The notes: a model not told the origin generated them from the letters alone. Positions 33,931 to 48,135 are shown, numbered from the stretch's first letter. The stretch: 64,000 nt of DNA from Papaver somniferum (GCF_003573695.1 NC_039362.1:109905120-109969119); one strand, 5' to 3'. Numbers and translations are program-made.

Positions 33931-36900
33931 ACGGCAGAATTAATCTTAATTAGGAATAATTAACTTTGTGGCACTATACTAGCAGAACAAGCTGTCTAGG
34001 AGCATTAATTATCCTGATATGACCTTGTCGTTAAGTCATATCCTTTATATAGTCAGGGTAAACTCGTTGTTTGTTCCTGAAGACGTTATCGCTCTATACT
34101 AGCAGAGCAAGCTATCTAGGAGCCGTCCATCTCGTGATACTATATAGAAATAATAACTGAAAGTGTTCAGTATTCATGAGATATGCCGTTGTCCAGTCGT
34201 GAGACTACATATCTACATGTACTCTGAGAGAAAGTACTCTCCGTTGAGAATTCGATGAGAGACCCGTGTCTCAATACTCACGTCTGATTGCTGGATCAGA
34301 TCTTCGTATAATTATGAGTTTACGATTTTAGCCCTTGTCGAAAATCCACCATCTACATTAAGTCCCCTGCTTACTGAGGAAGGTTGTGTTCCTCAGTCAG
34401 CATTAAATGGTGATTTTTCGGCCATAAACAATAATACCAGTAATTGAACTTAGTCGTAAGTTGGGACGTTACCGGATTTAGAGAGCATGAGAAAACCACG
34501 ACTTGATGAAGGCTTCAATGTCATGATTGGAGCGTTGTTTGATGAGCATAAATTGGTGTAGAACCGCTGATTCGATGGTGGAACCTTGGTCGATTTAGGA
34601 TTCACGGGTCCGGGACCAAGAAAGGGAATCCGCGGACGTTCGTTCGTTAGTTTAAGAAACAAACAAGATAGACCTGAGTCTAATGATAAAATTTTGTCTA
34701 TGAGCTTTCACGAAAAACAAAATTTATTCTTTTTTAAATATGTGAGATTTCACAAAGTGGAATAAACTCTCGTTTCAAAGGTGAATGCTCGTACGAGAGA
34801 AAAGTTTTTTTTTTTTAATAGACTTGCATCTCTGTTAGTAATAAAATTTTGTTTATGAGCTTCCATGAAAATTTTATCTTCGAGCTTTCAGAAATCTTTG
34901 AAAACATACTCTCGCTTCAAAGACAGATGCTCGTGCGAGGGAGCAAAATATATAGACATCTTTTTTCAAATTTACGTGAGTTTCTCGTTAAATATTTATA
35001 TATTTTGTAAAATCATGTTTTGATTTTGAACAATTGTTGAAAGTAGACAATTATATATGATGAAATAATGTCTGTATGTGAGTTTTCACAATTGTAAAAT
35101 GGACGTCTGTCCAATTTTTGAAAAACCAGTGAATGTTAAAATTCATGTGGGTTGTTCACGGTTTGATGAAAATCAAGTCATGATTTTGAATAATGAATTT
35201 TGCTCGACTTTGCAGGTTTGAAGGAACGAGCAAATTTTCAAAATTTTGACGTTATAATCACTACAGCTAGTGAAATTGTAAATAGGTAAGAGTTGGATTG
35301 TTACCGTTTCAGCGCGTTCTTATTGTTGGTATATCCATGACTCCATGTATTTCGCCTCAGATAGTGGTGACTTCTGGTTACAACCACCCTTCTGGATCTT
35401 CCGGCGAACACTCCAGAAATATCAAGTCAAACATGAAGACGTTTGAAGAGATGTTCATCCTGGGATGAATCAACCTTTCAGAGACGCTGGAAAGCTGGTA
35501 CTTTGTATGTCTCTAGATCATATGTGAGTCGTCCCTTATCAGCATAAGCACCGCTGACTTCAGCAAATGAGACTATCGGCTGAAGATGAAGTTCGACTTT
35601 GTGTTGATGGTGTATCTCCTGATTCAGATGTGGATGAACGAAGAATTTCGCCATAATTCGTCATCAGAAAATTCAGAAATTAGGTCTTCATTGAAATTGT
35701 TGTAGAATCTTCGTTCGATGTTGGATTTTCGCGGTCTACCCATGTATCCTCATTCCCAGGAAATTTACAAACTTTAACAAATAAGATTTTTGGGTTCCGA
35801 GCATGTTTAGGATCCGAAATCGACGAAACAGTAAACTTCCAGGAGACCTTCAGAAAATTTTCAACTGGCATGTGGTCCAATGTTTTGGCCACAACTCTTC
35901 GCTCGTTTCTTCATTTGCTGTAAATTTTGGATATGTTGAAGAGGACATCCATACGAAGAGAATGGTGTACGACCCATCCACAAATTCTTCACCAATTTCT
36001 CCCAGATCGTCGGTTTGTACAGGGCAGTGTAAAATCATCTCAGACGAGCTTTTTGTAAAACATTCATGTTGTGTCTTTAGACCATTCGCTTGTGTCTTTA
36101 ACAGTTGGTGAAGGCTTTTAATGAAATTATATACTTTGAGATCAGGACCCTTTGATTGATACATGAGCATGGTGCTTGCAGCGCCATCTTGCTTATGTCA
36201 GTCGTAGAACATCACTTCTGAAACCCTGGTCACGAGACCGTAGCTGAGGTTGTTCTCTAGACGAGATGATGTAATGACCATGGTTTCATGTCCTGGTGGT
36301 AGCATTGCTTTTATGATGAATGATTAGCACATGAAAGTCTGGTGTCAAGAGTGTTGGACTGTAAAACTGATCGTCATGATCAGTGGATCGTCAGTCCCCA
36401 GTATTTTGTTAAATATCTCTTTTTCGTTTCCTCTTCTTCTGGCAAGACTTAGATAGAGGACTCGGGTAGAAAAATTGATGTAAAGACCCAGGTGTTCGAA
36501 GTTGGAGGTAACTTGATGAAGGACTTAGCGAAAAGACCTGGTGGACACCGATCGACTGTGGAAGTTATGAATCCCGTCTAAGAATTGCTGCATGCATGTT
36601 GTACGCTCTGGAAGCTGTAGGAACCTCATACGACGTCGGAATTTGATGCTTGACCCCAACTTTTGAAGCTAAGAGACTGAGTTGTCTAATGAAACAATAA
36701 TAACTCAATTTGGAGTTGTAGAGATCATCCAACGAAGCGTGCACATTTATAATTTGTAATCCCGTACAAATTTTTCAGATTTTGTAGACCTGACGGTAAA
36801 GGTCATATCTTTCAGCTCGTATGTCCGATTGATGCACCCTTTTGGTATGTTGTAGAAGAGACATAGACGAACATCTTTCGTTGAGGAAACATTGTCCCAT

Positions 36901-38215
36901 TCCTCACCCATTTGTACGTTTTTTCAAACCCATGGACTGAAGTGTGTTGTATCTCATTTGTAGAGGTGATGAGAACATCTTGTAGAAGACTCTGGATTAT
37001 GCCCACCAGTCGTGCCAGCTTTGGGAAGAATTTCATGTGAGCATGTTATTAGGTCTACACATCTTGATATGAATCATTGGTTCTTAGAGAAGTCTGCTTC
37101 ATATGTAACACTTCAGAGAATAATTAGTTGATGAAGCCCTGAAGATGCTGCTCCTGAGACCGTTGTTGGTGCTGAAACCATGAATGATTACGCTCCACAG
37201 ATCTTTGTCGATGCTGAGTTCATGGATTGTGTTCCTCTATAGATTATTGTTGATGCTTATACCATGGTTGAAGTTGCTCCAAAGACCGAAAAGGCTAGAA
37301 TCATGATTATAGATATAATCTTTGCTCCTTCATCCAGTGAGCCTTTTACATTCACGAATTAGTTGATGAGTTGAGCGTCCCTAAGATGAAGGTGTACTGA
37401 GAGTTCAACTTGAATGCTCATGAAAGCATAACTTTATCATGAACTGGATTTGTCAGTAAGTCGACGTTGTTATGGTAGATAACATCAACATTTTTCATAC
37501 TGGACGTGATTTGTAAAGAGAAGAAGTTCCTTAATCATGCATGGGCTTGTGATGTAGAGAAATCCCGTTGACGAAGTTTCATGGAATCACCTTAGGTTTC
37601 CCAGTGTATGTTGAAGGAGTTAGTTCCATCCATGTATGAATGATGTTACATCTGCTTCAGAAGTCTTATCATGGGATAATGAAGACTTATCGATTGTAGT
37701 TTACTTTGATCGTGATGGTGTTCAATCAATGTATCATCGTTGAGATATTTGTGCTGAAGCTGTACTCTTTGATTGTGAGTACAATTTGATGGATTCTTAG
37801 ATGCTTGAGCGTTGAGGCGTATATTCCTTAAGTATCGAATGTCTTAGGGGTTTGATCATCTCGGCCCTGGAGTATCTTCTGTTGATTCAGCATCCCTTTC
37901 GCTGCAGTAGTGGGGTTCGACACTTGTGCAGACATCAGAGCTTTCTGATTTTATGGAACACATGGACTTGCAGGAGAAACTCCCAAAGTGTTCTTTGCCA
38001 TTCTTGGACATCAATAATGAATGTTTCAGTGCTTCATTCGGAGAAACGTCAGATTTAACCACTTGGTAAAATACTAATGTGGTGAAGCTACCATTCATAA
38101 CATCTTGTAGAGTTGCTAGGAAAATTAAGTCCCCATGCTAGGATAACATGTGGGGAAATAAATGACATAGACATGGAATGAGACTTGCCTGAGTGCGGAA
38201 CCTCTTGATGAATGT

Positions 38216-38860
38216 CTATGCATCTTTTGCAGGTTCTTGGTTCAACCTCGTCAAAGTTTGAAATTCCTCAAAGTACTCTGATGATGGAATGTCCGTCAAA
38301 TCTTCTGGATCAGAACTTTCTTCGTTGGAGAGATGTGTAACCAAAGGTGTTTTGCAAGTACCCATCTTTTCATCGCGGATCCACGCTCGTCTGAAGGACA
38401 TGTCATATCCTGGATCTTCCTGATTATGTGAAACTTGGTTGAACTTATGTTCACTTTGAGAATGATGTAGCCATAAATATCTCCGAGCGCTCCTTCAAGA
38501 TATCTGATTGAGATGGATCATGAGTATCTTCTTGTCGAGTGATGCATGTGAATCCGATGGTTTTCAGTGGAATGTTGTTGATGGCGGTGTCAGCATCGAT
38601 CAACGTTCTTCCAAATTCGTTTCTTCTGAGATTGACTGTGATCAGCAGTCCTCGGTCGTATATCTCTTGATCTGTAGCTGGAGGCTCAAGAAGTATTTTC
38701 GGAATGGACTTCTTGACACAATGTGGTTTAGTACTGTGAACATGTCTCTCCTTTGTGCCTTCGACAGATAAAGCAATTCACGTTCGACCAAGGATTGAAC
38801 TGCCTCTTTGATAGATTGTTCAGAGAGTGTAAAGGTTCTGACTTGGAGAGGATTCATGTG
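38216..38860 (-). pseudogene. Protease remnant, interior 1
   Basis: In changing frames the minus strand shows the retropepsin-like core FGRTLIDADTAINNIPLKTI near 38590 and the late segment AWIRDEKMGTCKTPLVTHLS from about 38385. Upstream sits a stretch reading HPTSDCGVLNHIFKEKVD near 38930, typical of the gag-protease linker of plant gypsy elements. The active-site triplet that should read DTG or DGG is DAD. Frameshifts and stops separate the pieces. Confidence 0.6.
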
Positions 38861-39226
38861 TACTCCTTCAGTCCCCAGTTGAAGCTATTGTGGATCAACC
38901 TTCTCTTTGAAAATGTGATTCAAAACTCCGCAGTCGCTTGTCGGATGATTGACGAACCTGTGGAAGTCACCTCTTCAATGGAAAAAAGGAAAGTCAGGTG
39001 CTTCTTGATCAGGAACTCTTGTGTGTTGGTCAGAGGCTTGTGCATCTTGCTTATCCTTCCTTTGTGCTTTTGAAGGAGATGAGGTATGCTTGCGCGGAGG
39101 TTTGGCTTTCCGTTTGCTCCCTTCTGCAACAGTGTTTGTGGAAGGCTGGAGGTTTTACTGCTTCTTGATCAGACGTCTGCTACCTCGAGTGTCTCGCAGT
39201 TCTTCAGCCTTTGTATCTTTTGTTCT

Positions 39227-40288
39227 TTACAACAGAGCAGGCGCAGTGGTTGCTGATCTCTTCGCAGCTTCGTGAAGCTCCGGAAAAGTCTGGAATCGAA
39301 GATTCTCCAGTAGAGCTCCGTAAACCGGGAGCATGCCGTTGATGCACACATCTACTAGTTGTTGCTCCGTGACATTTAGGACATGACAATCCAGGGCTTG
39401 GTATCTGAATCTTTTCACGTAGTCGTTGGGATTTTCAATGACCCTCTGAAACATTCTTCCAAGGTCAGAGAGAGTAACTTGCTCTGACACGAAAAAGTAC
39501 TTCCTGTAGAAGGCGTTGGTCATCTCTCCCCAATTGTTGATGGTCCCCGGTGCGATGTTGTTGTACCAGGTATATGCTCTGCCTTTAAAGGATTTTGAAA
39601 ACTCCTTGATACGAACAACATGGTTATGTTTATGCTCTCCCAAGGCTTCGAGGAAACGAGAGACATGTTCTCGAGCATTGCAAGTTCCATCATACAGAGT
39701 GAAAGTTTGAGAAATGTAACCTTTTGGAAGGGGAATCCTCTACGTAGCGGCAGGATAAGGAGGTTGGTGACGATGGACATGTGATGTCTTGTCTTTTACA
39801 CGGTTTTCCAGACGGCGCTCCACGTCTTCCCGAGTAATGAAATTCGATGATCCCTTCGCTGATGAGTTGTCTGCAGCAATTTTGCGAACTTCGTCGTCTT
39901 CTACTGTATGGATTAGAATTACTTCAGGATCTTCGTCTGAGGATTTCTCCTTCTCCTTTCCCTTCTCTTGAGTTTTCTATGACATCTCGTCAGTAAGAGT
40001 TTTGAGATAATTACACAGCTCCTTCTGTATAGCAGCCATGTCAGTCTGATTCTTTGCAAGAGTCTCATGTGCTTTGATAAGATCAGCAATGGTAGGTGGT
40101 GGATCTCCTCTGACTTCTTCAGGGTGCCGTCCGGACAGTGGATGACCTTCGACGTGATGAGGAGTAATGTCACCACCATCAGTGTTGGAGTTCGGAATTG
40201 TCTCCGGGATATTCTGATTGTTGTTGTTGCTAGTGCTAGCAAGGTTTGTGTTAAGATTCATAACTGAACCTGACCTGAGATCAACCAT
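39227..40288 (-). pseudogene. Gag of array unit 1, broken
   Basis: Homologous along its length to the intact gag at 56166-57227. Breaks: a stop in place of Glu (MS then TAG, near 39977), another stop near 39740, and a one-base shift near 39650. The capsid part (EFSKSFKGRAYTWYNNIAPG, MFQRVIENPNDYVKRF) is still clear from 39643 to 39227. Confidence 0.85.
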
Positions 40289-40345
40289 CTTGTGAAATTG
40301 TGATATTGCAACCGAGAGAATGATCTCCCACTGTGGTCGCCAATC

Positions 40346-43175
40346 TGTGGATGGGGAAAAACGATTTGCTGGTTTTTAAGGAATTGAGGAGAAGACCGTA
40401 CGGAGGAGACTCCTCGAACCGAGCGAAATGTTAAACCTCACACAGATGCACCACTGCAAAGGGGGTGGTTTAGATTCGAGAGATAAATCTGTAGTACTCC
40501 GGCCTAAATCAAGACAATGACCGTTCCAGAGTAAATTCGGTCACAAGAGAGGATGGGTTGATCTGTAGGAGGGAAGCTGGGAAATGTGTGGAACAATGGT
40601 AATCAAAGATTGTGTGTGTGAATTCTGAATATGATAAGCTCTGAATGATTGAAATTTCTCAATTGAAAGTAGTTGCTCAATTGATGAGTTGATGATCTCG
40701 TGTTGTCGATGAGACGTGAGATTGACGATACTGTTGATGCTGATTCAATCATGATTCAGAGACTTATTTATATTGTTGGAATTGTAGACACCATTATCCC
40801 ATGAAGTGTGACAGTTGATGAAATCAAGGAGTGGGGAAGTGGAGATCGTGTTTGAAACCAGTTGCTCAACGTGTGGATACTTGGTCGATTTTCCACCCAC
40901 TACCTCGTGAATTCCTTCAACTGATTGCACGACTTGCTCACATTCCATCGTGTGTTTGAACACACGTGTTGTAGACCGCCAGACCAAAATCCTAAGTGAT
41001 ATCCCCCAAAGTGACACGATTGACGTCTCATGGTTTGTTAGTCAATTGATGACTTCGTGGTTTGATGGGACGATGAGTCCATGTAGTTGCTGAGTTGAAC
41101 ATGATATTCTGAAACTCATGAATTGAACATGTCATGAGACAGAGGTATAGTTCTTACGATGAAGTGAGCAAGTATTGCTCATTCGATGGATCATTGAATA
41201 TTGATTGTTGAACCAATATTCCTTGGTTTGATCAAATATTTATCAACTGAGCAAGTGTTGCTCATGTGATGAATTGTTGAATATTTGATTGTATGAGCAA
41301 GTGTTGCTCATATGATGGATTATTGGCAGCATGACCAAAATATTAATTAAAGTACTGGTTGTTGAACCGGGCATAATTAATAAGATTAATGACCATGAGG
41401 TCGTCGTAAAATTATTAAGTTTGGAATCTGGAATGATGATCCTTGGATTCAGAAACCCTAATTTGATCAATTGATGCTCAATTCATGGTTCGTCAGAATT
41501 TTAACCATGGGACGAAGGAGGGAGCGACTACATGGGACCGTGGATAAACCATGTAGTGTCCATATGCTCACGTGAGCAAATACAAAGAACTCCTAAAGAG
41601 TTGAAGATTTGTTTGTGAAAGAATGATTAAATGCTGGTTTAATCATTTATTCGAAAATGCTCGTCTGAGCCTTAGGTGAGAAAACCTAATTAATTATGAT
41701 GGAGTGAGGGACCAACCATGGGGTCATGAAACCGTCCCTGGGTAGTCACGTGACCACCTGACGATCACTTCATGAAAATCCAAAGTGTTTGGAAGAGTTT
41801 TGGACCTAATACGAGCAATTGTGCAAATCAGGTCAAAACTGTGAAAATTGATGGGACCGGCTTCAGTGTGCCAAAGAGCTAATCTTGGTCGGTCAAGATA
41901 GCTTTCTCGTGTCCCCAAGGCGTCCGCGTCTCAGTCCTGAGAATTTTGATATTTTCTGGTGTGAAATTGAGCATCCATTCGAGAAAATATGCCAAAATTA
42001 GGGTTTCGACGAAACTGAGGAAAACACCATGAGATGATGAAAAATAATTATAAAATAAGGAATGAGGAGGCGTATAAAACTGGCGTGGAACTGACCACGG
42101 CACGGTAGGTCGTGTGTCCGTGTTCCCAGCACCTTTGTCAATATTTTTAATTATTTATTATTTTCTTCCCTATTTTGCATAGGTTCATCGTTTCGTTGTA
42201 TTTTAAAATACTCGTTCGTACGGTGACTATTAGTGCATCGTCGTTGAATACACTTTCACCATTTGAATCGGGGATTAGTTAGAGGTAGCTCAGACGCCCG
42301 GTTGTTGGTTATTTATTACTAATTGTGGAATTCAGTGGAGAATAATTCACAAAACTGAGTAATAAGATGTTTATTATTAATTCATAGGACCAGCTGAGGA
42401 TTCGACTACGAGTTCATAATAATAAAGTGAGCATTACCATTCCATGGGATCATAGATTCGACCATATAATCAGAGTAATTATGATTTATCTATTACCATT
42501 TATGAGACCAGTTGTGGATTATCATGAAATCGGAGTAATGAGATAATATAGTTATTGCTATTCTATGAGATCAAGCCGTGGATTCGATCATAGTTACAGA
42601 ACAATTGCTATTGCCATTCCATGGGACCAGTCGTGGATTCGACCATAGATAGGAGCAATTGTTATTGCCACTCCATGGGACCAGTCGTGGATTCGACCAT
42701 GGAATAGGAGCAATAATAGATTATTCTGGGAATTCAGTAGTGAATGTCACGGCAGAATTAATCTTAATTAGGAATAATTAACTTTGTGGCTCTATACTAG
42801 CAGAGAAAGCTTTCTAGGAGCATTAATTATCCCGATATGAGCTTGTCGGTAAGTCATATCCTTTATATAGTCAGGGTAAACTCGTTGTTTGTTCCTGAAG
42901 ACGTTATCGCTCTATACTAGCAGAGCAAGCTGTCTAGGAGCCATTCATCTCGTGATACTATATAGAAATAATCACTGAAAGTGTTCAGTATTCATGAGAT
43001 ATGCCGTTGTCCAGTCGTGAGACTACATATCTACATGTACTCTGAGTGAAAGTACTCTCCGTTGAGAATTCGATGAGAGACCCGTGTCTCAATACTCACG
43101 TCTGATTGCTGGATCAGAGCTTCGTATAATTATGAGTTTACGATTTTATCCCTTGTCGAAAATCCACCATCTACA
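40346..43175 (-). repeat. LTR B
   Basis: Starts TGTGGATGGGGAAAAACG, ends CCACCATCTACA. At 2830 bp it is about 280 bp shorter than C and D: it lacks the block found at about 49915-50215 in C, joined as GAGGCG|TATAAAACTGGCG near 42065. Minus TATA box TATAAATAAG at 40763-40772. Confidence 0.9.
40763..40772 (-). promoter_or_regulatory. LTR B TATA box
   Basis: Minus strand TATAAATAAG, about 420 bases from the 3' end of the LTR. The same sequence is at 48611-48620 (C) and 57705-57714 (D). LTR A lacks it because of its deletion. Confidence 0.6.
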
Positions 43176-46139
43176 TTAAGTCCACTGCTTACTGAGGAAG
43201 GCTGTGTTCCTCAGTCAGCATTAAATGGTGATTTTCCGGCCATAAATAATAATACCAGTAATTGAACTTAGTCGTAAGTTGAGACGTTACCGGATTTAGA
43301 GAGCATGAGAAAACCACGACTTGATGAAGGCTTCAATGTCATGATTGGAGCGTTGTTTGATGAGCATAAATTGGTGTAGAACCGCTGATTCGATGGTGGA
43401 ACCTTGGTCGATTTAGGATTCACGGGTCCGGGACCAAGAAAGGGAATCCGCGGACGTTCGTTCGTTAGTTTAAGAAACAAACAAGATAGACCTGAGTCTA
43501 ATGATAAAATTTTGTCTATGAGCTTTCACGAAAAACAAAATTTTATTCTTTTTTAAATATGTGAGATTTCACAAAGTGGAATAAACTCGCGTTTCAAAGG
43601 TGAATGCTCGTACGAGAGAAAAGTTTTTTTTTTAATAGACTTGCGTCTGTTAGTAATAAAATTTTGTTTATGAGCTTTCATGAAAATTTTATCTTCGAGC
43701 TTTCAGAAATCTTTGAAAATATACTCTCGCTTCAAAGACAGATGCTCGTGCGAGGGAGCAAAATATATAGACATCTTTTTTCAAATTTACGTGAGTTTCA
43801 CGTTAAATATTTATATCTTTTGTAAAATCATGTTTTGATTTTGAACAACTGTTGAAAGTAGATAATTATATATGATGAAATAATGTCTGTATGTGAGTTT
43901 ACACAATTGTAAAATGGACGTCTGTCCAATTTTTGAAAAACCAGTGAATGTTAAAATTCACGTGGGTTGTTCACGGTTTGATGAAAATCAAGTCATGATT
44001 TTGAATAATGAATTTTGCTCGACTTTGCAGGTTTGAAGGAACGAGCAAATTTTCGAAATTTTGAAGTTATAATCACTACAGCTAGTGAAATTGTAAATAG
44101 GTAAGAGTTATATTATTACCGTTTCAGCGCGTGCTTGTTGTTGGTATATCCATGACTCCATGTATTTCGCTTCAGATAGTGGTGACTTCTGGTTACAACC
44201 ACCCTTCTGGATCTTCCGGCAAACACTCCAGAAATATCAAGTCAAACATGAAGACGTTTGCAGAGATGTTCATCCTGGGATGAATCAACCTTTCAGAGAC
44301 GCTGGAAAGCTGGTACTTTGTATTCTCTAGATCATCTGTGAGTCGTCCCTTATAAGCATAAGCACCGCCGACTTCAGCGAATGAGACTATCGGCTGAAGA
44401 TGAAGTTCGGCTTTGTGTTGATGGTGTAGCTCCTGATTCAGACGTGGATGAACAAAGAATTTCGCCATAATTCGTCATCAGAAAATTCAGAAATCAGGTC
44501 TTCATTGAAATTGTTGTAGAATCTTCGTTCGATGTTGGATTTTCACGGTCTACCCATGTATACTCATACCCAAGAAATTTCCAAACTTTAGCAAAAGAAG
44601 CTTTTTGGGTTCCGAGCATGTTTAGGATCCGAAATCGACGAAGCGTGCACATTTGTAATTTGTAATCCATGTATACTCACGGTCTACCCTTTTGGTATGT
44701 TATAGAAGAGACATAGACGAACATCTTTCATTGAGGAAACATTGTCCCATTCCTCACCCATTGGTACGTTTTTGCAAACCCATGGCCTGAAGTGTGTTGT
44801 ATCTCATTTGTAGAGGTGATGAGAACATCTTGTAGAAGACTCTGGATTATGCCCACCAGTCGTGCCAGCTTTGGGAAGACTTTCATGTGAGAATGTTATT
44901 AGATATACACATCTTGATGTGAATCATTAGTTCTTAGAGAAGTCTGCTTCATATGTAACACTTCAGAGAATGATTAGTTGATGAAGCCCTGAATATGTTG
45001 CTCCTGAGACCGTTGTTGGTGCTGAAACCATAAATGATTACACTCCATAGATCTTTGTCGATGTTGAGATCATGGATTGTGTTCCTCTATAGATTATTGT
45101 TGATGCTGATACCATGGTTGAAGTTGCTCCAAAGACCGAAAAGGCTAGAATCATGATTATAGATATAATCTTTGCTCCTTCATCCAGTGAGCCTTTTACA
45201 TTCACGAATTAGTTGATGAGTTGAGCGTCCCTAAGATGAAGGTGTACTGAGAGTTCAACTTGAATGCTCATGAAAGCATAACTTTATCATGAACTGGCTT
45301 TGTCAGTAAGTCGACGTTGTTATGGTAGATAACATCAACAGTTTTCATACTGGACGTGATTTGTAAAGAGAAGAAGTTCCTTAATCATGCATGGGCTTGT
45401 GATGTAGAGAAATCTCGTTGATGAAGTTTCATGGAATCACCTCAGGTTGCCCAGTGTATGTTGAAGGAGTTAGTTCCATCCATGTATGAATGATGTTACA
45501 TCTGCTTCAGAAGTCTTATCATGGGATAATGAAGACTTATCGATTGTAGTTTACTTTGATCGTTCTAGTGTTGAATCAATGTATCATCTTTGAGATATTT
45601 GTGTTGAAGCTGTACTCTTTGATTGTGAGTACAATTTTATGGCTTCTTAGATGCTTGAGTGTTGAGGCGTATATTCCTTAAGTATCGAATGTCTTAGGGG
45701 TTTGATCATCTCGGCCCTGGAGCATCTTCTGTTGATTCAGCATCCCTTTCGCTGCAGTAGTGGGATTCGACACTTGTTCAGACATCAGAGCTTTCTGATT
45801 TTGTGGAACACATGGACTTGCAGGAGAAACTCCCAAAGTGTTCTTTGCCATTCTTGGACATCAGTAATGAATGTTTCAGTGCTTGATTCAGAGAAACGTC
45901 AGATTCAACCACTTGGTAAAATACTAATGTGGTGAAGATACCATTCATAACATCTTGTAGAGTTGCTAGCATAATTAAGTCCCCATGCTAGGATAGCATG
46001 TGGGCAAATGAATGACATAGAAATGGAATGAGACTTGCCTGAGTGCGGAATCTCTTGATGAATGTCTATGCATCTTTTGCAGGTTCTTGGTTCAACCTCG
46101 TCAAAGTTTGAAATTCCTCAAAGTACTCTGATGATGGAA

Positions 46140-46710
46140 TTTCCGTCAAATCTTCTGGATCAGAACTTTCTTCGTTGGAGAGATGTGTAACCAAAGGTGT
46201 TTTGCAAGTACCCATCTTTTCATCGCGGATACACGCTCGTCTGAAGGACATGTCATATCCTGGATCTTCCTGATTATGTGAAACTTGGTTGAACTTATGT
46301 TCACTTTGAGAATGATGTAGCTATACATATCTCCGAGCGCTCCTTCAAGATCTCTGATTGAGAAGGAGCATGAGTATCTTCTTGTCGAGTGATGCATGTG
46401 AATCCGATGGTTTTCAGTGGAATGTTGTTGATGGCGGTGTCAGCATCGATCAACGTTCTTCCAAATTCGTTTCTTCTGAGATTGACTGTGATCAACAGTC
46501 CCCAATCGTATATCTCTTGATCTGTAGCTGGAGGCTCAAGAAGTATTTTCGGAATGGACTTCTTGACACAATGTGGTTTAGTACTGTGAACATGTCTCTC
46601 CTTTGTGCCTTCGACAGATAAAGAAATTCACGTTCGACCAAGGATTGAACTGCCTCTTTGATATGTTGTTCAGAGAGTGTAAAGGTTCTGACTGGGAGAT
46701 GATTATTGTG
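46140..46710 (-). pseudogene. Protease remnant, interior 2
   Basis: A short frame at 46301-46495 holds VNLRRNEFGRTLIDADTAIN. The downstream part, with DERVSAMKRWVLAKHL or AWIRDEKM-like wording in the other frame, runs to 46146. Same DAD in place of the catalytic DTG/DGG. Broken by frameshifts. Confidence 0.55.
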
Positions 46711-47076
46711 TACTCCTTCAGTCCCCAGTTGAAGCTATTGTGGATCAACCTTCTCTTTGAAAATGTGCTTCAAAACTCCGCAGTCGCTTGTCGGATGATT
46801 GACGAACCTGTGGAAGTCACCTCTTCAATGGAAAAAAGGAAAGTCAGGTGCTTCTTGATCAGGAACTCTTGTGTGTTGGTCAGAGGCTTGTGCATCTTTC
46901 TTATCCTTCCTTTGTGCTTTTGAAGGATCTGAGGTATGCTTGCGCGACGGTTTGTCTTTCCGTTTGCTCCCTTCTGCAACAGTGTTTGTGGAAGGCTGGA
47001 GGTTTTACTGCTTCTTGATCATACGTCTGCTACCTCGAGTGTCTCGCGGTTCTTCAGCCTTTGTAGCTTTTGTTCT

Positions 47077-48135
47077 TTACAACAGAGCAGGCGCAGTGGT
47101 TGCTGATCTCTTCGCAGCTTCGTGAAGCTCTGAGAAAGTCTGGAATCGAAGATTCTCCAGTAGAGCTCCGTAAACCGGGAGCATGCCGTTGATGCACAAA
47201 TCTACTAGTTGTTGCTCCGTGACATTTGGGTCATGACAATCCAAGGCTTGGTCTCTGAATCTTTTCACGTAGTTGTTGGGATTTTCACTGACCCTCTGAA
47301 ACATTCTTCCAAGGTCAAAGAGAGTAACTTGCTCTGACACGAAAAAGTACTTCCTGTAGAAGGCGTTGATCATCTCCCCAATTGTTGATGGTCCCCGGTG
47401 CGATGTTGTTGTACCAGGTATATGCTCTGCCTTTCAAGGATTTTGAAAACTCCTTGAGACGAACAACATGGTTATGTTTATGCTCTCCCAGGATTCGAGG
47501 AAACGAGAGACATGTTCTCGAGCATTGCCAGTTCCATCATACAGAGTGAAAGTTGGATAAATGTAACCTTTTGGAAGGGGAATCCTCTGCGTAGCGGGAG
47601 GATAAGGAGGTTGGTGACGATGGACATGTGATGTCTTGTCTTTTCCACGGTTTTCCAGAAGGCTCTCCACGTCTTCCCGAGTAATGAAATTCGATGATCC
47701 CTTCGCTGATGAGTTGTCTGCAGCAGTTTTGCGGACTTCGTCGTCTTCTACTGTATGGATTAGAATTACTTCAGGATCTTCGTCTGAGGATTTCTCCTTC
47801 TCCTTTCCCTTCTCTTGAGTTTTCTCTGACATCTTGTCAGTAAGAGTTTTGAGATAATTACACAGCTCCTTCTGTATAGCAGCCATGTCAGTCTGATTCT
47901 TTGCAAGAGTCTCCTGCGCTTTGATAAGATCAGCAATGATAGGTGGTGGATCTCCTCTGACTTCTTCAGGGTGTCGTCCGGACAGTGGATGACCTTCGAC
48001 GTGATGAGGAGTAATGTCACCACCATCAGTGTTGGAGTTCGGAATTGTCTCCGGGATATTCTGATTGTTGTTGTTGCTAGTGCTAGCAAGGTTTGTGTTA
48101 AGATTCATAACTGAACCTGACCTGAGATCAACCAT
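47077..48135 (-). pseudogene. Gag of array unit 2, frameshifted
   Basis: Very close to unit 3 gag. It is open from the ATG at 48135 for about 215 residues, then loses one base near 47490 (ESWESINITML replaces the normal ESSGEHKHN) and two bases near 47376. The C-terminal capsid part is open at 47373-47077. Two tiny deletions are the only damage seen. Confidence 0.85.

Larger units (their letters stand above)
29986..34357 (-). repeat. LTR A, split by a 3.1 kb insertion
   Basis: The left part 29986-30288 matches the first about 300 bases of LTRs B-D. The right part 33426-34357 matches their last about 930. Between them lies 30289-33425, made of other LTRs. About 1.6-1.9 kb of the LTR, including the TATA region, is missing at the insertion point. 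Confidence 0.88.
34358..40345 (-). other. Interior 1 of the array
   Basis: Carries the least altered polypurine tract (minus strand AAGCAGGGGACTTAA at 34358-34372). Beyond the gag/protease remnant (about 38216-40288) the rest, 34400-38200, has no recognisable protein. A 9-base hairpin (ACTGAGGAA 34373-34381, TTCCTCAGT 34389-34397) follows the tract. Confidence 0.85.

Noticed and set aside
39919..40242. 107-codon frames overlapping gag (also at 47766-48089 and 56858-57181)
   Set aside because: They are out-of-frame shadows of gag, repeated in all three units because the units are homologous.
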